Positions 21,044 through 32,542 of a stretch of 64,000 nt of DNA are shown here, one piece after another (the first letter of the stretch is position 1; every line of letters begins with the position of its first letter). This DNA comes from Flaccisagitta enflata (Eukaryota; Chaetognatha; Sagittoidea; Aphragmophora). A program made the translations under genes and the position numbers. The stretch lies in assembly GCA_965153355.1 (NCBI GenBank), contig OZ231127.1, positions 78,988,001-79,052,000 of the forward strand, in the 5' to 3' direction. The notes under the pieces were generated by a model. The model did not search any database. It was not told the origin of the DNA and was given only the letters and a program-made list of their open reading frames with translations.

Positions 21044-22218
21044 CTGAGCCATCTTACAGCCGAAACGTTTGTAGGAATCGCAATCTGATTCAATTTCATC
21101 AAAACCATATTTCAAAAAGATTTTTTTTCTCCGTACTTTCTTTTCCTCTTCCTTTCTCACATTCTTCCCCCCCCTCCCCTCTGCTAAAGTCGAGCAAAAA
21201 GCAAAAGGCAAAAATGGGAAAAAAGAAATGGAAAGATGATAGGAAGCCGAGAATGATAAACGAAAGAAAAGATGGAAAAAGTGGGACACGTGATCGTCAC
21301 AGTCAAAATGGAACTCAAATATATGATTCCATAGCCCAATCTCAAAGGCGGATTACGCGACCTAGGGGGAAACTAGCTGTTGCATGGACATGGGACAACC
21401 ACAGTCAATAGCCAAGTCATACTTCCCATACTAGGTGATCGGCCGAAACCGAGTATATCTCTTTGGACGTTGAGATAAAACAACTGGGTGTTTAAATTTG
21501 GGCAATTATTCGTAAAGAAAATTACTGAATGTTTACTTTTAGCCAAAGATGGATGTACAGGGTTTTTCACGCCAACACGCCGATTACAAAACGACGTTTC
21601 TCAGCTCCAAGACATGATAATTGATTTCTGAAAAGTAATCTAAACTGCCCTTAAGCTCCGATTTTATCTTAAACAGTAATGGTGTCATTCTATCTTAAAC
21701 AGTAATGGTGTCATTCAAAGTAGGCTACCTTTCATAGAGAGGTGAATTAATTCTTAAAATTTGACTGACGGTCAATTAGCCACAATCAAGGAAAGGATTA
21801 CTTCAGTCTTAGACTAAGACTCTTAGGCCATGTCAGAACGAATAAAGAAAAAGCTACAAAATTACAGTCCCCGACTGGGGACTGTAATTTTTGAAGCTTT
21901 CTCGTTGCGTAAACGCGATGAGATACACCACAAGACAGTAATTTCAAGAAGAAAAAAAATTCAATATTGTTTTAATGATGACATAACTTGATAATGATAA
22001 CAATAGTGGATGATGATGATGACAACAATAAATGATAATGACAACAAAGATCTAAGAAAAAAATAATCAAAAAATTCTCAAAAAAAATTTTCATAACAAA
22101 AATTTTTTCAAAAAAAATTTTGAAAAAAATTTTCAAAAAATTTTCAAAAAAAAATATTTTTAAAAAATTTTCAAAAAAAATTTTCAAAAAAAATTTTCAA
22201 AACAATTAAGTAGTCAAA

Positions 22219-22563
22219 AATGATGACAGTAGTCGAGGATGATGATAGTAGTTGAAGATGATGACAGTAGTTGGAGATGATGACAGTAGTTGGAGATGAT
22301 GACAGTAGTTGAAGATGATGACAGTAGTTGAAGATGATGACAGTAGTTGAAGATGATGACAGTAGTTGAAGATGATGACAGTAGTTGAAGATGATGACAG
22401 TAGTTGAAGATGATGACAGTAGTTGAAGATGATGACAGTAGTTGAAGATGATGACAGTAGTTGAAGATGATGACAGTAGTTGAAGATGATGACAGTAGTT
22501 GAAGATGATGACATTAGTTGAAGATGATGACAGTAGTTGAAGATGATGACAGTAGTTGAAGAT
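22219..22563. repeat. 19-bp minisatellite GATGATGACAGTAGTTGAA
   Basis: About 18 tandem copies of a 19-bp unit with very few substitutions. Because 19 is not a multiple of 3, all frames stay open with a 19-residue peptide period, so the open frames here are not genes. Confidence 0.92.
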
Positions 22564-22659
22564 AAATCTTGAAATCCATGATAACAAATCTAAAGAAAAA
22601 TCAGAATGTAATAAATGAGTAAGTAAATGAATTCATCAACTCCAATCCTCTATACAAAT

Positions 22660-23200
22660 CGCCCAAGTCCTAGTAATATATTACTACATTAATATTACTA
22701 CATTAATCAACTAATATCTTATAAATCAGACTTCAGATTTAATTCGAATTTTGCAAGGGCAGTTCAATTAATATCCTTTACTTGTATACCAAATTAAAAA
22801 AGAATTCACATAACTTTGCCTATGTAAACTGCTTAAGTCATAGTAACATATTACTACATAAATAAGCTAATATCTCATAAACCAGACTTCAGATTTAATT
22901 CGAATTTTGCTGGGGTTATTTATTTACTGCCCTCTACTTGTAAAAAAAAAATTCACATACCTTAACTACCCTTTGCCTATGTAAATTGCCTAAGTCCTAG
23001 CAACATACTACTACATAAATAAGCTAATATCTCATAAACCAGACTTCAGATTTAATTCGAATTTTGCAGGGGTTGTTTATTTAGTACCCTCTACTTGTAT
23101 ACCAAATTAAAAAAAAATTCATAAACCTTTACTACCCTCTACCTATGTAAACCACCTAAGTCCCAGCTAAATATTACTACAAAAATAATAGGCAAAGGGT
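22660..23200. repeat. Satellite of roughly 180-190 bp, array A
   Basis: Repeated blocks contain CCTAAGTCCTAG, CATATTACTACATAAATAAG, CAGACTTCAGATTTAATTCG and CCCTCTACTTGTA. The same units recur at 25380-25920. Confidence 0.8.
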
Positions 23201-23400
23201 AGTAAAAGTTAATGAATTTTTTTGAAAATTGGTACACAAGCTCCTATTGACCTAAAAACAACACCAGCAAAGTTTCATCAAATTCTGAAGTCTGATTCCA
23301 AAGATATGAGAAGGTTTTAAACGACGACGACGACGACAACAGACTACACGAACAGGCTACTTCATAGTCACCGACGAAAACTGTTCGTCGGGGACAAAAA

Positions 23401-24098
23401 ATTTGATGAGTCTAGTTAAACATTCCAAATTACAGTATTGTAGTATGTTTTAATTACTGTTTGTAGAAAGATTGAGCTGAAAAAAGAAGTGTGCAATTAC
23501 GTGACATCCATCCTTTAAAATGGAACTGCTAGAAGATCTCGGCTCGTACTGCCTACTTGCTTCTGTTGTCTTTAATGGTTCCATGAGTGAGCTCGTTGGT
23601 CAGCCTATCAATTGGCAAAACCTACGGTTGGTACCCTACTGTAACTTTGCCTTCGCTAGATTGAGTCAGTGACATGTTAAATGGCACTCGTCCATAACCT
23701 CACGGGGCCCACTTTCACTGATGAGCAAGAACCATCAACTTTTAAGGAGCACGGCTTCTAAACGAATAAAGCTAAGGCCCTGACTTGGTCGCATTTTAAG
23801 GAGTTGAGACAACCCTTTGAAGTGGGACCAATTTGTGGTCCATGGCTCCATGGGGTAAGAAGCAGCGCACCCTCAATGCGGATGCTTCATCTTCAGGCAA
23901 GAAAATTTTATTTCTCTGAAGCGGCAAACGAAAAATCGAGTCTTTGTAGAGGTCTGACAGGTTAACATCACGATAATTTACCATAGACAAAGCCAGCACT
24001 CAAAAGCAGAGCTCATCAGCTATCCATATCTTTTCAGCTATCCATATCTTTTCAGCTCATCAGGTTAACAGGTTTTTTTTGTAGAGGTCTGACAGGTC
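23401..24098. other. Unassigned sequence with a local tandem unit
   Basis: 23520-23960 is less AT-rich and could be an old pseudogene, but no domain was recognised. From 23940 a unit containing CCATATCTTTTCAGCT begins, and it recurs at 27000-27200 on the far side of the fold-back element. Confidence 0.35.
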
Positions 24099-24895
24099 AT
24101 CACGATTAGGGCCAACGGTTTTTGCATCAAATCAATTCAACACCCCAGCCTGCAGCTTTTTTAAACAGACTGTCTATACTGTTGAAAACTACTCACTACA
24201 TGACTTTTCTCCGTGATCTAGAGGTGCCAGATTTGATATTTTGATCATAACTTGTGGTAAAAATATCAAATTTAGGTCATTTTGGCCGGCAAATTGAGCC
24301 ACTTAGCCTTAGAAATCAAACCTAAAATCCATGAGATTATAAAACTAGAGCTCAAGATCTCACTAGTGGTGCAATCCGCATGTTTCCATCATTTTTTGTT
24401 TAGATTTAAGAGCATTTTAAAGATGAAAGGGTTTGAAGGGAAAATTGTGGCTTCAATTTCAGTGGCAATTGACATTTTCCACAAATTTCAATATTTCGCA
24501 GCTTTGGATTGACCAATCTGCATGAAATTGGTGATCAAATTGAAGAGTTTCCTGTTCTAGCTGATGGGTAAAAAAATTGATCGATATTCCCCAAACAATT
24601 TTTTAGAGACTGTAGAAGCAGGTGCAAAAAAGTCGATTTTTTTGCAAATTGGTCAATTTTAAATGAAAAAAAAGCTTCAAAATTGCAGTCCCTGACTGGG
24701 GACTGCAATTATTGAAGCTTTCTCGTCGCGTAAACGCGACTCGAGAAGATACACAACAAAAAATATTTAAAATCTGAAAAAAAATTAAAGAAAAAAAAAA
24801 AAAAAACAAATTCAAAAAAAAATTTCAAAAAAAAATAAATTGATGTCCATGACGGCATACCTTAAACATTAAACACTGATGTCCAAGTGTGCACA

Positions 24896-25066
24896 TGTCT
24901 GTACACACGTGTGTGTGTACACGCGTGTGTGTACACGCGTGTGTGTACACGCGCGTGTGCGTGTACACGCGCGTGTGCGTGTACACCTGTGTGTGTGTGT
25001 ACACGCATGTGTGTGTACACGCGTGTGTGTGTACACACGTGTGTGTACACACGCGTGTGTACACAC

Positions 25067-25099
<33 letters not shown>
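24896..25099. repeat. Alternating purine-pyrimidine GTGTGTACACGCG tract
   Basis: About 200 bp of almost uninterrupted alternating purine and pyrimidine built from GTGTGT, ACAC and CGCG blocks, ending in pure (GT)n. Confidence 0.92.
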
Positions 25100-25101
<2 letters not shown>

Positions 25102-25379
25102 CCTAATAACCATGAAGGTGAACTTTGACCAGTACAAATCTCCTGAATACTTTAAGTAACTCAGTGTTGGGACTTACAAGTAACTAAATTACTAGTTGTT
25201 TATCATTTAAATCATAATAATGAAATTGCTGTGAAGCAAGACAACAACATGAGTGAGTATAGCATAATGTCAAACTAATAAATACATCACACAAAAATCT
25301 TTAAACAAATAAATGGTCATCCGCAACATGCAAATGAGAAAACTGCGAATCTCCTCAATGGACAGTTCACCCACTCCCA

Positions 25380-25920
25380 CAGCAGTAATATATTACTACA
25401 TAAATAAGTTTATATCTCATACACCAGACCTCAGATTTAATTCGAATTTTGCAGGGGTTGTTCATTTAGTGCCCTTTACTTGTATACCAAATTGAAAAAA
25501 AAAAAATTCACATAGTTTTACTACCCTCTACCTATGTAAAATGCCTAAGTCCTAGTAACATATTACTACATAAATAAGCTAATATCTCATACACCAGACC
25601 TCAGATTTAATTCAAATTTTGCAGGTGTTGTTTATTTAGTACCCTTTGCTTGTATTCCAAATTAAAAAAAAATTCACATAGTTTTACTACCCTCTACCTA
25701 TGTAAAATGCCTAAGTCCTAGTAACATATTACTACATAAATAAGCTAATATCTCATACACCAGACCTCAGATTTAATTCGAATTTTGCGGGGGTTGTTTA
25801 TTTAGTACCCTTTACTTGTATACCAAATTAAAAAAAAATTCACATAGGTTTACTACCCTCTGCCTATGGAAATCGCCTAAGTCTAGTAAAATATTACTAC
25901 AAAAATAATAGGCAAAGGGT
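25380..25920. repeat. Satellite of roughly 180-190 bp, array B
   Basis: Four tandem units matching array A at 22660-23200, including CAGACCTCAGATTTAATTCG and GGGGTTGTTTATTTAGTACC. Confidence 0.82.
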
Positions 25921-26116
25921 AGTAAAAGTTAATGAATTTTTCTGAAAATTGGTACACAAGCTCCCATTGACATAAAAATACCACTGGTAAAGTTTCATGA
26001 ACTTCTGAGGTCTGGTTCAAAAGATATGAGAAGGTTTTAAACGAACGAACGAACAACAGACAACGCATCACTGCTACTTTATAGTCACCGACGAAAACTG
26101 ATCGTCGGGGACAATT

Positions 26117-26401
26117 AGGCCACTTCCGATTTATAAAAAGACCTAAATCCATGAGCAAGATAAAGTACTGCTCAGGAACTAACCAGTGGTGCAATCGGCG
26201 TGTCAGTATGTTTTTGCATTTAGATTTTTTAGAAATTCAAAGATCTAAGGGTATGTCAAAATAACAATTTTTGGGTATTTTAATCTTTGAAGTTCTATAA
26301 AATCTAAATGCAAAAACATATTGACACGCCGATTGCACCACTGGTTAGCTCCTGAGCAGTACTTCATTTTGCTCATGGATTTTAAGTCTTTTTATGAATT
26401 G
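26117..26401. mobile_element. Palindromic MITE nested in the fold-back element
   Basis: The ends GGCCACTTCCGATTTATAAA and its diverged inverse complement are flanked by TTA/TAA. It shares GTGGTGCAATC and TTTAGATTTT with the arms of the enclosing element, so the two are related. Confidence 0.6.
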
Positions 26402-27320
26402 GAAGTGGCCTAATTTTTCATCCAAAATTGACCAATTTGCCAAAAAAATGGATTTTTTTGCACCTGCTTCTACAGTCTCTAAAATTTTTGGGGGGGAATA
26501 TCGATCAAAATTTTTTTTACCATCAGCTAGAACAGGAAAAACTCTTCAATTTGATCACCAATTTTATGCAGATTGGTCCATCCAAAGCCGCGAAATATTG
26601 AAATCTGTGAAAAATGTCAAAATTGCCACTGAAATTGAAGCTGCCATTTCCCATCAAACCCTTTCGTCTTTGAAATGCTCTCAAATCTAAACGAAAAATG
26701 ATAGAAACATGCGGATTGCACCACTAGTGAGATCTTGAGCTCTAGTTTTATAATCTCATGGATTTTAGGTTTGATTTTTAAGGCTAAGTGGCCCAATTTG
26801 GCAGCCAAAATAACCTAAATTTGACATTTTTACAACAACCACCATCAAGTTATGATCAAAATATCAAATCTGGCACCTCTGAATCATGGAGAAAAGTCAT
26901 ATAGCGAGTAGTTTTCAACAGTATAGACATAGTCTATTTAAAAAAGCTGCAGGCTGAGGTGTTCAATTGATTTGATGCAAAAACCGTTGGCCCTAATCAC
27001 GATAATTTACCATAGACAAAGCCAGCACTCAAAATCGGAGCTCATCAGCTATCCATATCTTTTCAGCTATCCATATCTTTTCAGCTCATCAGGTTAACAG
27101 GTTTTTTTGTAGAGGTCTGACAGGTTAACATCACGATAATTTACCATAGACAAAGCCAGCACTCAAAAATCGGAGCTCATCAGCTATCCAAATCTTTTTT
27201 CAGGATTCGATTGCCATCACTAAAAGCTGAGAAACGTCACTTTGTAATCGGCGCGTTGGCGTGAAACACCCTGTCATCCATAAGGCTTAGAAATGACAGC
27301 CTTGAACACATATTTTCTAC

Positions 27321-27360
27321 GACGGACAAAGCGGGGTGTAGTGACGCGTAGCACGCGACT
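27321..27360 (-). mobile_element. Fragment of hairpin family, 5' end only
   Basis: Minus-strand AGTCGCGTGCTACGCG followed by CACCCCGCTTTGTCCGTCG. Confidence 0.55.
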
Positions 27361-27364
27361 AAAA

Positions 27365-27898
27365 AGAGTAGGAATCTATGATCATAGGTTCTAAAGTTGA
27401 ATGAATTTTTTGTTTTGCAGAAAAGAATTATATAAATTGACTAACTTTAATAACTCTTGCTTGAGAGAGAAACAGCGACATACAAACAGAACAAAGAGGA
27501 AGCGAAACAGAAAAACAGATTGAATAACAAAACCAGATAGTCAACCAAACGGAAAGAAATGCACACAGAAAAATGAAATAAAAGAATAAAGGATTTACTC
27601 AATCCGGTCCGATAGCCACTCTTTTATATTGGTACTAGATCTTTTTAAAGGTTGGTATTTGAGATTATATCGATATGCAGACATGACTGATCCAAATGAG
27701 CCAATGATTTAACATGGATTGGACCATAATAAATTTGTTTATTCCCTTTCTGAGAGGGGGGATCCCTCTCAACGCCATTACTGCTAGCGTGTTATATCGG
27801 ATTGTCGCATCATGTTAACACGATTGCAAATTTTGCTATGATTTACGATTTGGCGTTGCGTCCTACAAGCGACTAAAATTAAATACACTAAAATCCTA
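27365..27898. other. Intergenic, no supported gene
   Basis: AT-rich sequence with no coding signal. A short GAGAGAAACAG-type purine patch occurs near 27465. Confidence 0.35.
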
Positions 27899-28459
27899 CA
27901 GGGTATTTCACATCAAATGATAAATAAGAAAACTATCATTCTGCTTCTGAAAACAATTCTATAAAAGTCTATAAAATTCTATAAAATTCTATAAAATTCT
28001 ATAAAATTCTATAAAAAAATTTATAAAGCTCTTTAACTCCAATCTAGCCACAATAAAGATTTGAAATAAAATGAACATTTACAGTCAATGTTTTATCTTA
28101 GAAATTTTTCTTCAAATAATTCACATCCAAACAGTTTCAGCTACAGATGCCAGATTGTCTCAAATTTAAGATATTCTAATTTTCTTTCATTTGAGTTCAA
28201 TCTAGCATCTGTAGCTCAAACCGTTTAAACGGAAGAATAGAAAAGTTTTAAGATGAAAAACATTGATTAAATATTCATTTTACTTCAAATCTATATTAAT
28301 TTTACTTCAAATCTATATTATGGCTAAACTACTTAACTTACACCATTTTTACATAAAAATAAAAACTTAAATTCAATAAATATATTTTCAGAATTATCTT
28401 ATTTTTAGAAGTAGAATAAAATCTGTTTTCTTATATATCATTTGATGTGAAACACAGTA
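27899..28459. mobile_element. TA-flanked inverted-repeat element
   Basis: Arms GGGTATTTCACATCAAATGA and TCATTTGATGTGAAA, TA at both flanks, 561 bp. A 10-bp ATTCTATAAA repeat lies at 27958-28020. Both halves of the AGCTACAGATGCCAGATTG motif are present in inverted orientation. Confidence 0.66.
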
Positions 28460-28567
28460 TATCCCTCATGGGCAGAAAGATTTTGCCCCAAGCCCCACAT
28501 CTAGCTAAGCATAATTCTGCAGACAAGTTTCTTTGAAAAACAAAACCAGTATGCAGGAAGTAAAAAT

Positions 28568-28573
28568 TTTATT
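28568..28573 (-). promoter_or_regulatory. Polyadenylation signal AATAAA
   Basis: AATAAA on the minus strand lies about 95 bp past the stop codon of the chitin-binding gene, a normal distance for a short 3' UTR. Confidence 0.55.
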
Positions 28574-28666
28574 CGACGCAGATTAGTATGAAATTGGAGA
28601 CGATAGTAAAATAAACCGGAAGCTTGATAAAAATCAGCGTTAAAAACATAAAAAAACACAAACCCT

Positions 28667-29010
28667 TTACAAAAACTTGTACTCCAGACAAGCGACGGGA
28701 ATGGGTTGGCATTTGCCTACAACAGAACAAGCCTCGGCCATGTAATCCCAAGAAGTACCAACAGGGCAAAATTGCGGCACGACCCTGCCATCCCTGAAGC
28801 AGGTCAGGTACATGTTCGTGTTGTCAGCTTTAGGGTCGCAGATGGAGCGAGCTGGACGGGAGCAGGTTTTCATCGCTTCTTCGCAAAGGCAACGTTGGAA
28901 GGCCGAGTAATCGCGGTAGACGAGCTCCGTGGATTCACGACGTTGACCGGCGCCGCTCTTGCAAGGATTGATCGAGATCGTAGTGGTCATCGAAGAACAC
29001 GCGCCGTTGC
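28667..29010 (-). CDS. Chitin-binding protein exon 4: second Cys module, stop
   Basis: The acceptor is CCCTTCAG and the exon ends in TAA at 28667-28669. 344 nt. It contains RCLCEEAMKTC, NMYLTCFRDGR and CPVGTSWDY, aligning with the exon 2 module, so the protein has an internal duplication. Confidence 0.77.
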
Positions 29011-30252
29011 CTGAAGGGAGCATGAAAGCGTCAAATCTTACTTGAGCGCATTAACAAATTGGTCACGCCATCACAAGACGATGAAATCCAACAATCAAGA
29101 TTTATCATATGGAGAGCATGCATGAGAAGCCGTAATCCCCGCTCACAAGATTTGGCGTAACTTTACCACGATCAAATTAAATGTTACCATTACCTGCAAC
29201 AGCCGAAGTCGTTGTGGTAGTGACTCCACTGCAGGGGCTAGTAGTCTTGATGGTGGTCGTGTTGGAAGCGGATCCAGGGAAGGAACTGCCTTTGTCAGCC
29301 CAGACCGTGATTGAAGCGCGGTTCAGCATCACATCGACTTGCTCGCAGGGAACGCTCATCTTCTGACCGTTGAAGAGCTTGAAGCAGTTGGCGACCGTTT
29401 CCGTGACGTACTTCCTGACGACGTTAGAGGTGTGCGGCAGAGGGATCGGGACATGGACCGGGTTGAAGGAAGTGGTGGTGGCGGTCTTGGAGTTGGAAGT
29501 GGTGGTCACGCTAGTGACGGTGGCGGCTGACACGGTCTCCATGGTCTTGGTCATTCCACGGCTGCGGCCACAATCGCACCAACACTTCTCCGGAATGTCG
29601 GGACAATCGCTCGTCTTGTCGCACACCTAAAAAAAAGGAGCAAAGGTTTTAAGGCAGGTGCATAAAGCCAGGCAGGATCACTGTCGAGGGGAAGAGCAGG
29701 AACAGTCGACATTGACTAAATTCATGCGTTAGAATGTAGTACATGACATCTAAAGCACAGCGAAAAGTAACCACTAACCTGATTGCGGCAATTCCATACG
29801 AGTCCCTTGGGGCAAGGATGACAAGTGATGCGGTTTCCTTCGCAGACGAGGTACTGATTCTTGGCCTTGTTGGAAGGGTCGATGACGTTGGCAACACCGT
29901 TGGGAGATCTCTTCAACGCTTCGCGGCAAAGACAATGATGGCATTTGTCGATGACGCAGTCGATACAGCCGTGGCTACCGGAAGTGGAGATCGTACCCAA
30001 CATCACGGACTCGGCTGCAAGGAGAGAACAAAGGCGTTGGTTGAGTAAAGAGGTCGAGCGGAAAAAAAGAACGCACGAAAAACATCAAAATACACAAGTG
30101 CTACCTTACTTTCCAACTGCATACCAGTCTGAATCGTTTACGCAACAAACCATCGCTCTCCACTTACCAGCGGTGCTGTTGACCTCCGCCTCCGCCTCCG
30201 CGCTGACAGAACCAAGGACCACAACCATCGCGAAGAACGTAAAAGAAACCAT
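28667..30252 (-). CDS. Secreted peritrophin/CBM14-like chitin-binding protein (4 exons, 365 aa)
   Basis: Exons in transcript order: 30168-30252, 29779-30014, 29194-29626, 28667-29010. Phases 1, 0 and 1 match and the sum is 1098 nt, exactly 366 codons. Residues 1-18 form a signal peptide (MVSFTFFAMVVVLGSVSA). Two related Cys modules follow the pattern CLC-E-A...DP...YL-C...C-P-G...W, at about residues 41-112 and 290-355. They resemble peritrophin-A/CBM14 (ChtBD2) domains. Between them is a Thr/Ser-rich linker with many TTT runs, likely O-glycosylated, plus a short conserved-looking segment (VANCFKLFNGQ). Inferred role: a chitin-binding extracellular matrix, cuticle, shell or mucus protein. The exact Cys pattern is atypical, so the family call is probable rather than certain. 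The upstream ATG at 30309 gives a worse signal peptide. Confidence 0.78.
29194..29626 (-). CDS. Chitin-binding protein exon 3: Thr-rich linker
   Basis: A T-rich acceptor ends in TTAG and the donor is GCAG|GTAATG. 433 nt, phase 0 to 1. It starts with a Cys cluster (VCDKTSDCPDIPEKCWCDCG), then low-complexity Thr/Ser/Val sequence, then a non-repetitive segment with two Cys, then Thr-rich again. Confidence 0.75.
29779..30014 (-). CDS. Chitin-binding protein exon 2: first Cys module
   Basis: Acceptor CCTTGCAG and donor CAG|GTTAGT. 236 nt, phase 1 to 0. It encodes eight Cys residues, including NQYLVCEGN and CPKGLVWNC, the core of a chitin-binding type 2 fold. Confidence 0.75.
30168..30252 (-). CDS. 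Chitin-binding protein exon 1: signal peptide
   Basis: It starts at the ATG complementary to 30250-30252 and ends at donor GCTG|GTAAGT, phase 1. It encodes a hydrophobic core followed by SVSAEAEAEV, a good cleavage context. Confidence 0.7.
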
Positions 30253-30761
30253 GTTCACACTAAAGATGGCGCTATCAAATCTGCAAGATGAAAGAATGAG
30301 TAAGATCATGGATAAAATCGTAATCGAAACCGATATAACTAAATCTCTCGGATAAGAAGTTTTAAAAGCGACAAGAGGAATAAGGCATCAACGAAGGGTT
30401 GAGCGACTGATGCACCGTTATCTTCACCCTCAGTTTTAAAGTATCAGCGGAATCTTGAGAGACGTAAAACTTCGAAGAAATCTGTGACCCTAAATGTTTT
30501 CCCCCAATCAGATTCTTGAAAGGATCAGAAAGAAGGACAAGGTCAACAACGGGGAGAAGGTCAAGGCCAACACCGATATCTCTTGTTCTTGTATGGCGTT
30601 GTAGAAAAAAAAACCTACTGATACTAATAATCACTATTGTTCGCTTGTTTTCTCTTCATCAACACACACGCATGATGTATGTGTGTGAATGCATGTGCGA
30701 CACTGCGTGTGCATGCATGTGCGATTGTGTGTAACTGTGCGTTTGCGTGTCTGTGTGTTTG

Positions 30762-30763
<2 letters not shown>

Positions 30764-30848
<85 letters not shown>
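30764..30848. repeat. (CT)n microsatellite
   Basis: About 85 bp of perfect CT, preceded by a TGTG-rich stretch from 30670. Confidence 0.95.
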
Positions 30849-30853
<5 letters not shown>

Positions 30854-31348
30854 ACCTTATTCTCATTCTATTGTTCGTTGGTTCATTCATTCCTTTATTG
30901 ATTCATTCATTCATTCAATCATTCATTCTGCGCATGAGTTGGAAAAGTTGGCCTCCTTAAATCCTCAGCCACGCCTTTCCTCATTGTTTCTCTTGTCCTC
31001 CACTTGTCATTGAATTCCATCATCACAATCAGATGGATTGATCTCTCTGTTTGGACTTAAGTACATCTCAAATGAAAATTTAGCGGCTGACGTAAAGGAT
31101 AGCATCAGTCCGTCCATCCGTTGGCCAATTTTCACCCCTCCAAGGCTCAAACACCTGCGAGTGATAAGGTTCGTATATCCGTCGCGTTGGTCCGTTAGTC
31201 CGTTTGTCGGTCAGTCGGTCAATAACGGCTGAGAATCTGGCCTCGTTCTATCCTTTAATTGAGTGATGGGTTCCGATTTCTTCTTTAAAGCATCAGTTCC
31301 ATTTCCTCCAGATGAACTGCTCAGTCTCATACTCAGCCTCATCCCCCA

Positions 31349-31488
31349 ACAACAACAACAACGACAAAATAACAAAAAACAAACACAGAGAGAACAACCA
31401 CACAACAGCAAACACAACAACAGCAACAACAAAAACAACAACAGCAACGACATAAACAAAGACATCAACAAAAACAACAACAACAACG

Positions 31489-31545
<57 letters not shown>

Positions 31546-31587
31546 GCAACAACAAGAACAAGAACAAAAACAGCAACAACTTCAAAA

Positions 31588-31620
<33 letters not shown>

Positions 31621-31802
31621 TATCATCATCATCATATTTTTCTTCCCCTTTTCTTCTTCATCTGCTGGGTCTTCTTCTTCTTCTTCTTCTTCTTTTTCTT
31701 CTTCTTCTTCTTCTTCTTCTTCTTCTTCTTCTTCTTCTTTTTCATTTTCTTTTTCTTCCTTTTCTTCTTCTTCTTCTGTTTCTTCTTCTTCTTCTTCTCT
31801 TC
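31349..31802. repeat. (CAA)n followed by (TTC)n
   Basis: CAA/AAC repeats to about 31580 change directly to TTC repeats to about 31800. A 301-codon open frame across them is repeat-driven. Confidence 0.9.
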
Positions 31803-32030
31803 CTCCTATCTTTATCAGTTGACATCATAAGACACATAAATTGGTACAATTTTAAGATACATGATTATGTCCTCCATGTCCTATTCTTCCTCCTCCTTTT
31901 CTCCATTCTCCTCCTCTTTTTGGGACTTCCTCATATCCATTTCTTTTCCCCATCTTCCTCTTCTCACGTAATATCTTTTCCCAAATTTCCCCCTCCATCA
32001 CAATTTAGTGATTTCGACCAATCACAGGCC

Positions 32031-32032
<2 letters not shown>

Positions 32033-32109
<77 letters not shown>
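32033..32109. repeat. (CT)n microsatellite
   Basis: About 75 bp of perfect CT. Confidence 0.95.
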
Positions 32110-32114
<5 letters not shown>

Positions 32115-32246
32115 GTCGGTAAATCGCGCAATTCTTTGCGTTTGCGCCGCCATTCAGTTCTATTATGAAATTGAGGCGGTAGCGTCAAGTCATTTCTAAC
32201 CATTTTCTAACATATGGGGTGGGGGGGGGGGTGTTTGACTGTTTTT

Positions 32247-32411
32247 GCTAGCGTGCTACGGTACTCTTTACATAAACCGCTTCGTGGGTCCGTCGGTCAG
32301 TCACACTTATACTTTCATAGTGTTTTTGAGTGTTTTAATCTTCCTGCCTCTGACTCCCCCCCCCTCGATACACTATTCTATTTGCCCCCTGCCACTCTTA
32401 CCGACCTTGTA
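32247..32411 (+). mobile_element. Diverged hairpin/GTCC family element
   Basis: Recognisable order: GCTAGCGTGCTACG, ACCGCTTCGTGGGTCCGTCG, CACACTTATACTTTC, CCCCTGCCACTC, GACCTTGT. The hairpin arms are broken, so this is an old copy. Confidence 0.45.
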
Positions 32412-32542
32412 CTAACTCTTACTGCATCCAGGGCCATGAAAGTAGGAAAGTTGGAATGAACCGATTTTGGAAAATAGTTATAGTTAGTTAGTTATACTTA
32501 TAGTTAATCGCCAACTGGTGAGGTGGACTTATGTTACATAGA

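Larger units (their letters stand above)
21846..23400. mobile_element. Hairpin-ended element with satellite core, copy 1
   Basis: The left end has hairpins AGTCCCCGACTGGGGACT and CGTTGCGTAAACGCGATG. The right end has CCGACGAAAACTGTTCGTCG. Between them lie a 19-bp satellite (22219-22563) and three or four units of roughly 180-190 bp (22660-23200). Shares both ends and the long unit with 24672-26113. Confidence 0.55.
24672..26113. mobile_element. Hairpin-ended element with satellite core, copy 2
   Basis: Left hairpins GCAGTCCCTGACTGGGGACT and TCGTCGCGTAAACGCGACTC. The right end is CCGACGAAAACTGATCGTCG. The core has a GT/AC alternating tract (24896-25099) in place of the 19-bp satellite of copy 1, then four roughly 180-190 bp units. 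Confidence 0.55.
24107..26995. mobile_element. Fold-back element with 8-bp target duplication (hAT-like)
   Basis: Inverted arms of about 560-590 bp start TAGGGCCAACGGTTTTTGCA. The flanks carry ATCACGAT at 24099-24106 and 26996-27003. The interior holds a hairpin-ended element (24672-26113) and a smaller palindrome (26117-26401). No transposase was seen. Confidence 0.75.

Noticed and set aside
22171-22587. 138-codon Ser/Ile/Leu repeat protein
   Set aside because: The 19-bp satellite is open in all frames with the same 19-residue period.
23520-23999. Possible decayed gene
   Set aside because: Base composition is less AT-rich, but frames are short and match no family I recognise. Not supportable.
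24862-25159. Cys/Val/Thr/His-rich frames on both strands
   Set aside because: Products of the GTGTGTACACGCG alternating repeat.
31263-32168. 301-codon open frame on the plus strand
   Set aside because: It is almost entirely CAA, TTC and CT repeats read as Gln/Asn, Ser/Leu runs, with no domain and no splice support.
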